In this document: positions 18,108 to 26,296 of the stretch, piece by piece
Numbering within the stretch: the first letter of the stretch is position 1
Layout: the number at the start of each line of letters is the position of its first letter
DNA from: Alphaproteobacteria bacterium
Lineage (GTDB): Bacteria; Pseudomonadota; Alphaproteobacteria; UBA7985; JAUIBT01
DNA: 64,000 nucleotides
Direction: 5' to 3'
NCBI GenBank assembly: GCA_030428255.1
Contig: JAUIBT010000007.1
Span: 62,001-126,000, forward strand
Notes under the pieces: model-generated
Database searches by the model: none
What the model was told of the DNA's origin: nothing
The model's input: only the letters and a program-made list of their open reading frames with translations
Translations under genes and position numbers: made by a program

Positions 18108-19430
18108 CTAGTGAACAATAAAATTGTAGCCCAAGAAGTCCTTGCGCCAATCGGCGGTCGCTGCGCCCAGGGTCTCGGGCCTATCGCTGCGCAGGGCTTC
18201 AGCCACGCGATCCGCCAACTCTGCTGCATGGTCGGCGGTCATCCCGCGGCGCACCAGCTCTGGCGTGCCAAGGCGCAACCCGTTCATGTCGTTTGTCACG
18301 GCCGCGATCGGCAGGCCGATGCCGCAGGCCAAGAACCCGGCCTTGCGCAGATGTTTTGAGGCCGCTTGACCGCCCCCAAAAGCCGCCGCCTCAAGCGCGA
18401 ATTGGTGCGAGGTGGTGCCGCCTTTGGCCGCCGCAAACACCGGCAGATCCAAGTCAATGAAGCGCTGAGCCATGGCGCGGGCCATGGCGATCATGGCCGC
18501 CGCATAGTCGCGACCGTATTCGCGCCAATCCAACAGGCTCATTGCCAGGGCTGCGGACTTGGCGGCGTCGAAATTGGCGGTCATGCCAGGGAAGGCAATG
18601 GTGTCCAGGCGCTCGGCGATGGTGGCCTCGTTGGTAACGATCAGTCCACCTGCGGGCCCGCCAAGGCTCTTGTAGGTGCTCATGGTCATGAGATCCGCGC
18701 CTTGCGTCAGGGGATTGGTCCATGCGCGGCCCGCGATGACGCCGCACTGGTGGGCAGCGTCGAACAGCACCTTGGCACCGACCGCGCGGGCAATCTCGGC
18801 GATCTCGGCAACCGGGTGCTCGAACAGATTGAGGCTGCCACCAACGGTGATCAGAGCTGGTTTCGCCTCTTGCGCCAGCTCAGCCAAGCCCGCTAGGTCA
18901 TAGGAGTAGCCATCGGCATCGACCGGCGCGGGCAAGGTGGTGAGGCCATAGAGACCTGCACAACCGGCGCCGTGGTGGGTGACGTGACCACCAATGCTGG
19001 CGGGTGGCGCGATGATGGTATCGCCCGGCTTGGTCAGCGCCATGAAGGCGTAGAGGTTGGCAATCGCGCCGGACGGCACGCGAATTTCGGCATAGCGCGC
19101 TTGGAAAATCTCTGCGGCCAACTCGGCGGCGATGACCTCGATGGCTTCGATGGCTTCTAAGCCCATTTCGTACTTGTCGCCCGGATATCCCAAAGAGGGC
19201 CGCGAACCCAAGCCGGTGGACAGCAGCGCCTCTGCACGCGGGTTCATGACGTTTGTCGCCGGGTTCAAATTGAAACAATCGTGATCGTGGATTTGTTGGT
19301 TTTCGCGCGCCAAAGCCTCCAGCAGCTCGGCCAGATCAAGCGAACCGCTGATGTTGGTTTGTGTGGCCAGCTCATGGACACGAGTTTCACAGGTTTCGGG
19401 GACCCAGGGGCGGTGGTTTAGGGACGGCAT
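18108..19430 (-). CDS. Serine hydroxymethyltransferase family PLP enzyme
   Basis: A 440-residue fold-type I PLP enzyme of the SHMT family. GYPGDKYEMG, IRVPSGAIANLYAF, PASIGGHVTHHGAG, VLFDAAHQCGVIAG and the Schiff-base lysine region MTMSTYKSLGGPAGG are all seen. It differs from housekeeping GlyA: GlyA has THKTLRGPRGG at the lysine, and here TYKSLGGPAGG is used, with IGGHVTHH in place of SGGHLTHG. It may be a paralogue acting on another hydroxymethyl amino acid, such as an alpha-methylserine or threonine-aldolase-like activity. Start 19430 follows GGAGAAA. It lies directly upstream of betI on the same strand; a role in using glycine derived from betaine is possible. Confidence 0.75.
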   Translation of the reverse strand: MPSLNHRPWVPETCETRVHELATQTNISGSLDLAELLEALARENQQIHDHDCFNLNPATNVMNPRAEALLSTGLGSRPSLGYPGDKYEMGLEAIEAIEVIAAELAAEIFQARYAEIRVPSGAIANLYAFMALTKPGDTIIAPPASIGGHVTHHGAGCAGLYGLTTLPAPVDADGYSYDLAGLAELAQEAKPALITVGGSLNLFEHPVAEIAEIARAVGAKVLFDAAHQCGVIAGRAWTNPLTQGADLMTMSTYKSLGGPAGGLIVTNEATIAERLDTIAFPGMTANFDAAKSAALAMSLLDWREYGRDYAAAMIAMARAMAQRFIDLDLPVFAAAKGGTTSHQFALEAAAFGGGQAASKHLRKAGFLACGIGLPIAAVTNDMNGLRLGTPELVRRGMTADHAAELADRVAEALRSDRPETLGAATADWRKDFLGYNFIVH

Positions 19431-19554
19431 GCTTGATTTCTCCGGCAAGGTGGCGCGCAGCCAAGTTGTAGCGGCAGCAAAGCGGGCCGCAGCGCGCTTG
19501 TCGAGCCATACTTTTGTCGCTTGCCGAATGTTTGAGGCCAAGGGCGGGTTTCGC

Positions 19555-20211
19555 CTAGCCGAATAGTGCCAAGACCCGCCCTAAAGGATCGCGGCCAAAC
19601 AGCACGGGATGCAGCAGCAGCAAGCCCGCCCAGGCCAACAGGCCCAGGCCCCCGCCGACCAGAGCGCGCTGGTCAAAATGCCCGCGACCAGACGTGAGCT
19701 GTTGCCATTGCCCAGCACCCAGCCGCTTGCGAATGCGTCGTTCTGTCGTCCAGGTTCCCACCAAGCCAAACAACGCCGAGCCCCCGAACAGGGCCAAGCT
19801 GGGCCAGGTGCCATTGGCGGGCACGTGGGCCAGCCCCCACAAGCTGAGCCCCCAAATCACCGGATGGCGCAGCCAACCCACCAAGCCCGGGCACGTGGGG
19901 TCGAATCCCTGCTTGCGGAAGCTGACCGACAGTGGGTTAGGGGTCAATGCGCCCGCGCCCAGCAACACAAAGGCCGCCAAGGAGACGAGCAGGGCAAAGG
20001 GGTAGGCGGCGTCCGGCGCAATCCAGAGCGTCACGGGCTGGGACTGCAAGACCGCCAGCACCACCCAAGCCAGCAGTAAAAGTGACAGCAGGGAGTAGAG
20101 CATCAGGTAGCCGCGCTCGCCCAGCCGGGCAATCAGCGCTGGCTTGATGCCGCTGCGGGCAATAACCACGTGGCTCAGCACGAACAGCGTCATGGCGAAC
20201 AGCACCATCAT
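19555..20211 (-). CDS. nnrU: NnrU family membrane protein
   Basis: A 218-residue inner-membrane protein of the NnrU/MethylT family, related to NnrU of denitrifiers. About six hydrophobic helices are visible, with the conserved loop between helices containing LTPNPLSVS and CPGLVGWLRHPVIWGLSLWGLAH. NnrU is associated with nitrite/nitric-oxide reductase function, but its exact activity is unknown. It overlaps the Rrf2 regulator (ATGA), so it is probably controlled by that protein. No nitrite or nitric oxide reductase gene is in view. Confidence 0.88.
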   Translation of the reverse strand: MMVLFAMTLFVLSHVVIARSGIKPALIARLGERGYLMLYSLLSLLLLAWVVLAVLQSQPVTLWIAPDAAYPFALLVSLAAFVLLGAGALTPNPLSVSFRKQGFDPTCPGLVGWLRHPVIWGLSLWGLAHVPANGTWPSLALFGGSALFGLVGTWTTERRIRKRLGAGQWQQLTSGRGHFDQRALVGGGLGLLAWAGLLLLHPVLFGRDPLGRVLALFG

Positions 20212-20696
20212 GGTCCGGCGCTTTCGACCTGTGCTGAAGGTAAGGCATGTGTTGAGGGTAAGGCCTGGCTCGCGTCGCTTGCGGTTGGCTGGAGCGGCAG
20301 GGCAATGTCAGCCAGCGTGCTGCGGTCCAACTCGGCCAAAAAGGCGGCCTCTCCCGCGCGCAATCGCGCCTTGAGGCGGCACTGGCCTGACAGGGTACAG
20401 CCGTTCGCTGAGGGATCGGCAAAGCAGGCCACTAAACCTCGATCTTGCTCCAGCAGAGCGACCAGCGCGCCCAACCGCACCTGCTGCGGGGGCTTGGCCA
20501 GGCGCAGGCCGCCGTTACCGCCGCGTTTGGTTTCGACCATCCCGGCTTGCGACAAATGCTGGATGATCTTGGCCAAGTGATTGCGCGACAGGGCCAGCGT
20601 GCTCGCCAGCTCGGCCGAAGAGGTGCCGCGCTCGGGATCGGCTGCCAGCAGCATTAGCATGCGCAGACCGTAATCGGTGAAGTTTGATAGCCGCAA
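20208..20696 (-). CDS. nsrR: Rrf2 family transcriptional regulator, NsrR-like
   Basis: A 162-residue Rrf2 regulator with an N-terminal winged helix (MRLSNFTDYGLRMLMLLA, then LALSRNHLAKIIQHL) and three cysteines (LVACFAD, then NGCTLSGQCRL) in the C-x8-C-x5-C arrangement of NsrR, which holds a nitric-oxide-sensitive Fe-S cluster. The start is TTG at 20696, giving the family N-terminus, with a weak AAAGG upstream. The last 35 residues are low-complexity (Ser/Ala/Pro). It is coupled to nnrU and divergent from a truncated haemoglobin, with a long inverted repeat between them. NsrR identity is strongly supported but not proven. Confidence 0.87.
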   Translation of the reverse strand: MRLSNFTDYGLRMLMLLAADPERGTSSAELASTLALSRNHLAKIIQHLSQAGMVETKRGGNGGLRLAKPPQQVRLGALVALLEQDRGLVACFADPSANGCTLSGQCRLKARLRAGEAAFLAELDRSTLADIALPLQPTASDASQALPSTHALPSAQVESAGP

Positions 20697-20707
20697 AATT
20701 TCGCGCC

Positions 20708-20742
20708 TTTATGAATTGGTATTTTCAATGCCTATTCATAAA
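20708..20742. promoter_or_regulatory. 35-bp inverted repeat, probable NsrR operator
   Basis: The arms TTTATGAAT-GG-ATT and AAT-CC-ATTCATAAA form a 35-bp inverted repeat with 14 of 17 base pairs matching. It fills the gap between the divergent nsrR-like gene (12 bp from its TTG) and the truncated haemoglobin. The site could control both directions. It does not follow the enteric 11-1-11 NsrR consensus exactly. Confidence 0.65.
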
Positions 20743-20784
20743 CCTAGACTGGCACTTCGACAAGAGGTCAAACAGAGAGCCCCC

Positions 20785-21243
20785 ATGACTAGCAGCAGCG
20801 CGCCCATCACCATAACCTCTTCAGCGCGGCCTGAAATCAGCGCTGCCATAATGGAGCAGACTGGGCTCAGTGAAGCGCTTTTGCGTCAGGTGGTGACGGC
20901 ATTCTATGATCGCGTGCGAGACGATGATCTGTTGGGCCCAATCTTCGCTGAGCGCATTGCCGACTGGGGACCGCACCTGGAGCGCATGACCGCCTTTTGG
21001 TCGTCGGTGACGCTGAAGACCGGTCGCTATCACGGGCGGCCCGTGCCAGCTCACCTGCCTTTGCCGATCGCAGGGCAGCATTTCGAGCGCTGGCTTGTGC
21101 TGTTTCGCCAGACAGCAGGCGAGCTGTGCAGCCCTGAGGGCGCGGCCTGCATGATCGAAGCCGCCGAGCGCATTGCCCGCTCCTTACGCATGTCGATTGA
21201 GATTGCTCGCTCCATGCCCGGTGCGGCACCGGTCTTGCGTTAG
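20785..21243 (+). CDS. Group III truncated haemoglobin
   Basis: A 152-residue haem protein of the group III truncated haemoglobin family. Start ATG 20785 is chosen as the first ATG downstream of the inverted repeat that gives a family-like N-terminus. LRQVVTAFYDRVRDDDLLGPIFAE forms helices A/B, ERMTAFWSSVTLKTGRYHGRP the E helix and FG region, and AGQHFERWLVLFRQT carries the proximal His in helix F. Truncated haemoglobins often oxidise or bind NO. Divergence from an NsrR-like regulator supports an NO-protection role. Confidence 0.88.
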   Translation: MTSSSAPITITSSARPEISAAIMEQTGLSEALLRQVVTAFYDRVRDDDLLGPIFAERIADWGPHLERMTAFWSSVTLKTGRYHGRPVPAHLPLPIAGQHFERWLVLFRQTAGELCSPEGAACMIEAAERIARSLRMSIEIARSMPGAAPVLR

Positions 21244-21252
21244 GGCAGGGAA

Positions 21253-21957
21253 ATGGCTGGCGACGACGATGATCGCCCCTCTGGCTATGCATCACCGCCC
21301 TGTTTGGCCAGCGAGATCGCGCCCGAATATTTTGATCCCCTAGGCGCATTGCAGCCGCAGTTGGACCCGCAACAGGCGCTGGATGTGGCGCGCTGGCGGC
21401 GTGCGCAGCGCAGCGGGTTGTTGGCAGCGCGCCAAGCTCTGTCGGTGGATCAGCGCCTGGCCGTATCGCAGAGCATCGCCCGCCATCTGGCGGCGGCCCT
21501 GCAAGCGCCGATTCAGGCCGGGGCGCAGGTTGTTGCCGTCTATTGGCCCATTCGCGGCGAGCCCGATTTGCGACCCATAATGCGCGCGCTGCACGACCAA
21601 GGCCTGCGCGTTGCCCTGCCACTGGTCGAGGCGCCCAAAACGCCGCTGGCCTTTCGCCGTTGGACTCCGCAGACGGTCATGCAACGCGGCCACTGGAATA
21701 TCCCTGTGCCACCGCCTGAAGCCGAGTCGCTCCAGCCAGATATCGCCATTGCGCCGCTGGTCGGCTGGGATCGCGCGGCCTATCGTTTGGGCTATGGTGG
21801 CGGCTATTTTGACCGAACATTGGCTGCCCAACAGCCACGCCCCTTTGTCATCGGCGTCGGCTATCAGCAGGCAGAGCTGGCAACGATCTACCCACAGCCG
21901 CACGACATCTCACTTAATTGCATCATCACCGAAGATGGAGCGCAGGTCACGGTCTGA
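21253..21957 (+). CDS. fau: 5-formyltetrahydrofolate cyclo-ligase family protein
   Basis: A 234-residue protein that uses ATP to convert 5-formyl-THF to 5,10-methenyl-THF. The family core begins at WRRAQRSGLLAARQAL near residue 46; a 45-residue N-terminal extension precedes it. The C-terminal signature DRAAYRLGYGGGYFDRTLA and FVIGVGYQQAEL are present. It starts 9 bp after the haemoglobin stop, so co-transcription is likely. In other proteobacteria this gene adjoins ssrS (6S RNA), but no such RNA is evident in the 108-bp gap after it. Confidence 0.88.
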   Translation: MAGDDDDRPSGYASPPCLASEIAPEYFDPLGALQPQLDPQQALDVARWRRAQRSGLLAARQALSVDQRLAVSQSIARHLAAALQAPIQAGAQVVAVYWPIRGEPDLRPIMRALHDQGLRVALPLVEAPKTPLAFRRWTPQTVMQRGHWNIPVPPPEAESLQPDIAIAPLVGWDRAAYRLGYGGGYFDRTLAAQQPRPFVIGVGYQQAELATIYPQPHDISLNCIITEDGAQVTV

Positions 21958-22065
21958 ATGACTTTCGCGCGCCAAGCGGTAGATGGGCGCGCTTTGGGGT
22001 TGGCAAAGGCCCTGCGAACGTCCTAGGCTCGCGGCCCAGGTCACGCTTCGGAGCTTTGCTGCGCC

Positions 22066-23025
22066 ATGAGCACTTCTTTCTTTCAACCCATCTCAGGCAT
22101 GGATTTGCCGCGCTTCGCGGGTGTGCCAACCTTTATGCGCTTGCCGCACGTGCCGTTAGACAGCGCCCGGCTGGCCGAGGTTGACGTGGGCTTGGTCGGC
22201 CTGCCATGGGACAGCGGCACCACCAATCGCCCCGGACCACGCCATGGCCCGCGGCAAATGCGAGACACCTCGACCATGATCCGCGCTCAACACGGGATTA
22301 CGGGCGTGCGACCGTTTGAGCTGGCCAACTGTGCCGATCTGGGCGACGTGCCGCCAAACCCGGCCGACATCCAGGACAGCATGACCCGCATCACCGCGTT
22401 CTATAGCCGCTTGATGGCGGCGGGCGTGCGCCCCCTGACGGCGGGCGGTGATCACCTTTGCTCACTGCCGATTCTGCGCGCGCTGGCCAAAGATCAGGCG
22501 CTGGCGATGATCCACTTCGACAGCCACACCGATCTGTTCCACTCCTATTTCGGTGGCATGATGTACACCCACGGCACGCCCTTCCGCCGAGCTGTCGAGG
22601 AGGGCCTGTTGGAGCCGACAAAGGTGGTGCAGATTGGTATTCGTGGCACTTGCTATGATTCCGAAGACCGTGACTTTGCCAAGTCTGTTGGCATTCGCGT
22701 CATCCCGATTGAAGAGTTCCACGCGCGCGGCGTTCAAGATGTGATGCAAGAAGCGCTGGAGATCGTCGGCCGCCATCCTTGCTATGTCTCTTATGACATC
22801 GACTTTGTGGACCCGGCCTTTGCGCCCGGCACCGGCACGCCCGAGCTGGGCGGCCCGAACTCCTATCAGGCATTGCAGGTTGCGCAGGCCTTGGCGGGCG
22901 TGAATATTGTCGGCGCTGACTTGGTGGAGGTCTCGCCGCCCTTCGACGCCTCGGGGGCAACCGCCTATCTGGGCGTTTCCATCATGTTCGAAATTCTTTG
23001 CAATATGGTGCAGCAGCCTGCCTAG
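22066..23025 (+). CDS. Agmatinase family ureohydrolase
   Basis: A 319-residue binuclear Mn ureohydrolase. The metal motifs are complete: AGGDHLC, HFDSHTDLF and SYDIDFVDPAFAPGTGTPE. These enzymes release urea from agmatine, guanidinobutyrate, guanidinopropionate or guanidine. DSHTD replaces the more common DAHTD, and YTHGTPFRRAVEEGLLEP fits agmatinase/guanidinobutyrase subgroups. The substrate is not certain. It is followed 38 bp later by an SDR gene on the same strand, and by kbl-tdh beyond. Confidence 0.88.
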   Translation: MSTSFFQPISGMDLPRFAGVPTFMRLPHVPLDSARLAEVDVGLVGLPWDSGTTNRPGPRHGPRQMRDTSTMIRAQHGITGVRPFELANCADLGDVPPNPADIQDSMTRITAFYSRLMAAGVRPLTAGGDHLCSLPILRALAKDQALAMIHFDSHTDLFHSYFGGMMYTHGTPFRRAVEEGLLEPTKVVQIGIRGTCYDSEDRDFAKSVGIRVIPIEEFHARGVQDVMQEALEIVGRHPCYVSYDIDFVDPAFAPGTGTPELGGPNSYQALQVAQALAGVNIVGADLVEVSPPFDASGATAYLGVSIMFEILCNMVQQPA

Positions 23026-23063
23026 GGTGCTGTGCAATACCTTAAAAACAGGACAAAAGACCT

Positions 23064-23900
23064 ATGAAAAAGAAGCTTGTATTGACCGGAGCCGCTGGCC
23101 GTCTGGGCGGTTATTTGCGCGGACCCCTGAGCCAGATTGCCGACACTCTGGTGTCAACCGACCTGGCCCCCAGCGTTGAAAATCTGGCCGCCAATGAGAC
23201 CTACGTGCAGGCCGATTTGTCCGATCTGGAGGCCATGAAGGCGCTGACCAAGGGCGCGGACATGGTGGTGCATTTCGGTGCGATTGGCGATGAGGCTCCC
23301 TTTGACGATATCCTAAAGTCCAACATCGTTGGCGCTTACAACGTGTGGGAGGCTGCCCACCTGAACGGCCTGAAGCGCGTGGTCTACGCCAGCTCGATCC
23401 ACGCGGTCGGCATGCACCCCAAGACCAAGCGCATTGATACCGAAGTGGCGCATCGCCCCGACACCTATTACGGGCTGGCTAAGTGCTTTGCTGAGGATCT
23501 TGGCAGCCTTTATTGGGATAAGCGCGGGCTGGAATCGGTCTGCATGCGCATCCTGTCCTGCGCCAAGGTCAACAATGCGCGCGCGCTGGGCTCCTGGCTC
23601 TCCTATGGCGATCTGGAGCGTATGGTTAAGGCGGCCATTGATACGCCAGTTACCGGCTTCTCGATCGTCTACGGCGTGTCAAACAACGACCGCGCGCCGG
23701 TGGACAACCACAAGGCACACTTCCTGGGCTACAAGCCGCAGGACAACGCCGAGGTCTTCGCTGAAGAGGTGCTGGCCAATGAACCGCCCGCCAACCCGCA
23801 CGACCCGGCCGCTATGTGCCACGGCGGTCCCTTTGCGACGGTTGAGCTGGGCCACTCAGGCACCGCAGGCATGAACATTGAGGACGAGCTGAAGGGCTAA
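23064..23900 (+). CDS. NAD-dependent SDR, uronate dehydrogenase-like
   Basis: A 278-residue extended short-chain dehydrogenase. The Rossmann motif LTGAAGRLGGYLRG is at the N-terminus, VVHFGAIGDEAPFDDILKSNI follows, and the catalytic YYGLAKCFAEDL (YxxxK) lies near residue 153. Whole-length pattern (DIL..NI.G.YN..EAA, SWLSYGDL, NDRAPVDNHKAHFLGYKPQDNAEVF) matches uronate dehydrogenase of Agrobacterium type, which oxidises glucuronate/galacturonate to aldarolactones. It ends with about 30 residues beyond the usual Udh length. No other uronate gene is adjacent; placement before kbl-tdh leaves the real substrate open. Confidence 0.78.
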   Translation: MKKKLVLTGAAGRLGGYLRGPLSQIADTLVSTDLAPSVENLAANETYVQADLSDLEAMKALTKGADMVVHFGAIGDEAPFDDILKSNIVGAYNVWEAAHLNGLKRVVYASSIHAVGMHPKTKRIDTEVAHRPDTYYGLAKCFAEDLGSLYWDKRGLESVCMRILSCAKVNNARALGSWLSYGDLERMVKAAIDTPVTGFSIVYGVSNNDRAPVDNHKAHFLGYKPQDNAEVFAEEVLANEPPANPHDPAAMCHGGPFATVELGHSGTAGMNIEDELKG

Positions 23901-23942
23901 GCTGCCTTTCTGCTGCCCACACACAACAAGGAGGCGCGCGCC

Positions 23943-25133
23943 ATGGACCAGGGCTTTGACGCACATGTAAAACGCGAGCTTGAAGGCCTGCGCGACGCCG
24001 GGCTGTTCAAGCGCGAAAGGGTGATCACCAGCCCGCAAGCCGGCAGCGTCAGCCTGCAAACTGGCGCGCAGCTAATCAATCTTTGCGCCAATAACTACTT
24101 AGGCTTGGCAGATAATGCCGAGCTGATCGCCGAAGGGCAGGCGGCGCTGGACCGCTATGGTTATGGGATGTCCTCGGTGCGCTTCATCTGCGGCACGCAA
24201 GAAGAGCACAAGCAGTTGGAAGGCCGCATTGCGGGCTTCTTGGGCATGGAAGACTGCATCCTCTATGCCTCGTGCTTCGACGCTAATACGGGCCTGTTTG
24301 AAACGCTGCTGGGCCCCGAAGATGCGATCATCTCGGACGCGCTCAATCACGCCTCGATCATTGACGGTGTGCGGCTGTGCAAGGCCAAGCGCTTTCGCTA
24401 TGCCAACTCCGATATGGCCGATCTGGAGGCTCAGCTTCAGGCTGCCGCCGACTGCCGCTTTAAGATGATTGCCACCGACGGCGTTTTCTCCATGGACGGT
24501 TATATCGCCAAGCTGGAGGCGATTTGCGACCTGGCCGAGCGCTATGGGGCGATGGTTATGGTGGATGATAGCCACGCGGTGGGCTTCGTTGGGGCCAGCG
24601 GGCGCGGCACGCCTGAGCACTGTGGCGTCCTGGGGCGGGTGGACATCCTGACCGGTACGCTGGGCAAGGCGCTGGGTGGCGCTTCGGGCGGCTACACGGC
24701 GGCCAGCGCTGCGGTGGTGGAGATGTTGCGCCAGCGCTCGCGGCCCTATCTGTTTTCCAACACGCTGGCGCCTATGATTGCGGCGACCTCGATCAAAGTG
24801 CTGGACATGCTGGAAGGCTCGACCGAGCGCTTGGAGCGGCTGCGGCGCAATGCGGCGCATTTCCGCCAACACATGAGCGCGGCGGGCTTTGACTTGCTGC
24901 CTGGCGAGCACCCCATCATCCCGGTCATGCTGCGCGACCCCAAGCTGGCGCAGGCTATGGCGGCCAAGCTGGACGCGCGCGGGGTCTATGTCGCAGCCTT
25001 CAGCTTCCCGGTGGTGCCCAAGGGTCAAGACCGCATTCGCACCCAGATGTCAGCAGCCCACAGCCTGGACGAGCTGGACCAAGCCATCGCTGCTTTCATC
25101 GCAGTTGGCAAAGAGCTGGAGATCATCGCATGA
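23943..25133 (+). CDS. kbl: Glycine C-acetyltransferase (2-amino-3-ketobutyrate CoA ligase)
   Basis: A 396-residue PLP enzyme that splits 2-amino-3-ketobutyrate with CoA into glycine and acetyl-CoA. The block [18 protein letters not shown], the [18 protein letters not shown] segment, [18 protein letters not shown] and the PLP-lysine region [15 protein letters not shown] are characteristic of KBL. GGAGGCGCGCGCC precedes the ATG. Its stop overlaps the tdh start (ATGA), forming the classical threonine-to-glycine operon. Confidence 0.96.
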   Translation: MDQGFDAHVKRELEGLRDAGLFKRERVITSPQAGSVSLQTGAQLINLCANNYLGLADNAELIAEGQAALDRYGYGMSSVRFICGTQEEHKQLEGRIAGFLGMEDCILYASCFDANTGLFETLLGPEDAIISDALNHASIIDGVRLCKAKRFRYANSDMADLEAQLQAAADCRFKMIATDGVFSMDGYIAKLEAICDLAERYGAMVMVDDSHAVGFVGASGRGTPEHCGVLGRVDILTGTLGKALGGASGGYTAASAAVVEMLRQRSRPYLFSNTLAPMIAATSIKVLDMLEGSTERLERLRRNAAHFRQHMSAAGFDLLPGEHPIIPVMLRDPKLAQAMAAKLDARGVYVAAFSFPVVPKGQDRIRTQMSAAHSLDELDQAIAAFIAVGKELEIIA

Positions 25134-26167
25134 GCAACCTGATGAAGGCTCTGGTCAAGGCCGAGCCCCGTGAAGGCTTGGTGATGGAGCGCGTCGCGGT
25201 GCCCGATCCTGGCCCCAACGAGGTGCTGATCAAGGTCAAGAAGTCCGCCATCTGCGGGACCGATGTCCACATTTGGAAGTGGGACGAGTGGTCGGTGAAG
25301 ACCGTGCCCGTGCCCATGGTCGTCGGCCACGAGTTCTGCGGTGAGATCGTGCAGCGCGGCTCGGCAGCACGCAAATACGATCTGGGACAGCGGGTATCAG
25401 GCGAAGGGCACATCGTCTGCGGCATCTGCCGCAATTGCCGCGCCGGGCGCGGGCATCTGTGTCACAACACGCTGGGCGTCGGCGTGCATCGCCCCGGGTC
25501 GTTCGCGGAATACGTCTGCATCCCTGAGCACAATGTTGTGGCCATCCCCGATGACATCCCGGACGAGATCGCAGCCATCTTTGACCCCTTCGGCAATGCG
25601 GTTCACACCGCTCTCAGCTTTGATTTGGTGGGCGAGGATGTGCTGGTTACAGGCGCTGGCCCGATTGGCATCATGGGCGCGCTGGTGGCGCAAAAGGTCG
25701 GTGCGCGCAAGGTGGTGATCACCGACCTCAGTCCCTTTCGATTGGAACTGGCGCGCAAGCTGGGCCTCCAGACCGTAGTCGATGCGAGCCAAGAAAACTT
25801 GCGCGATGTCATGGACCGTTTGGGCATGACCGAAGGCTTTGACGTGGGGCTGGAGATGTCGGGCGCGGCACCGGCCATGCGCGATATGATCGCGGTGATG
25901 AACAACGGCGGCAAGATCGCTCTGCTGGGGATTGCGCCGACCGAATTTGCTGTCGATTGGAACAAGATCATATTTAAGATGCTGAATATAAAAGGTATTT
26001 ATGGCCGCGAGATGTTCGAGACCTGGTATAAGATGATTGCCCTGGTGCAAAGCGGACTGGATCTGACGGATCTGATTACCCACCGCATTGCGATTGATGA
26101 CTATCAGCAAGGTTTTGAGGCTATGCTGTCCGGTAGGGCGGGCAAGGTAGTGATGGACTGGGGCTAA
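25130..26167 (+). CDS. tdh: L-threonine 3-dehydrogenase (zinc MDR)
   Basis: A 345-residue zinc-dependent medium-chain dehydrogenase oxidising L-threonine to 2-amino-3-ketobutyrate with NAD. The catalytic zinc ligands ([26 protein letters not shown]), the structural zinc loop ([15 protein letters not shown]) and the cofactor fold [15 protein letters not shown] are all intact. TDH-specific [10 protein letters not shown] is diagnostic. It is coupled to kbl. The stop codon lies in the first unit of a four-unit 15-bp tandem array. Confidence 0.96.
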   Translation: MSNLMKALVKAEPREGLVMERVAVPDPGPNEVLIKVKKSAICGTDVHIWKWDEWSVKTVPVPMVVGHEFCGEIVQRGSAARKYDLGQRVSGEGHIVCGICRNCRAGRGHLCHNTLGVGVHRPGSFAEYVCIPEHNVVAIPDDIPDEIAAIFDPFGNAVHTALSFDLVGEDVLVTGAGPIGIMGALVAQKVGARKVVITDLSPFRLELARKLGLQTVVDASQENLRDVMDRLGMTEGFDVGLEMSGAAPAMRDMIAVMNNGGKIALLGIAPTEFAVDWNKIIFKMLNIKGIYGREMFETWYKMIALVQSGLDLTDLITHRIAIDDYQQGFEAMLSGRAGKVVMDWG

Positions 26168-26217
26168 TTGGCCTGGGGGTATTTGGCCAGGGGGTAATTG
26201 GCCTGGGGATAATTAGC
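26158..26217. repeat. Four-unit 15-bp tandem repeat over the tdh stop
   Basis: The units are CTGGGGCTAATTGGC, CTGGGGGTATTTGGC, CAGGGGGTAATTGGC and CTGGGGATAATTAGC. The first contains the last codons and TAA of tdh. Because the unit is a multiple of three, the second TAA-bearing unit stays in frame, giving three in-frame TAAs across the array. Confidence 0.9.
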
Positions 26218-26235
26218 TCCTGCGGTCTGTCGGAA

Positions 26236-26271
26236 CAAAAAAGAGCCGCAGGCGGGTTGCCAGCGGCTCTT
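26236..26271. terminator. Terminator between tdh and hflC
   Basis: AAGAGCCGC and GCGGCTCTT form a 9-bp stem with a 13-base loop. Six A's on the tdh side become a T-run for the minus strand, so it terminates hflKC well and probably tdh less strongly. Confidence 0.8.
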
Positions 26272-26296
26272 GTCGGTAAAGCGCGTGTCGCTCGGT

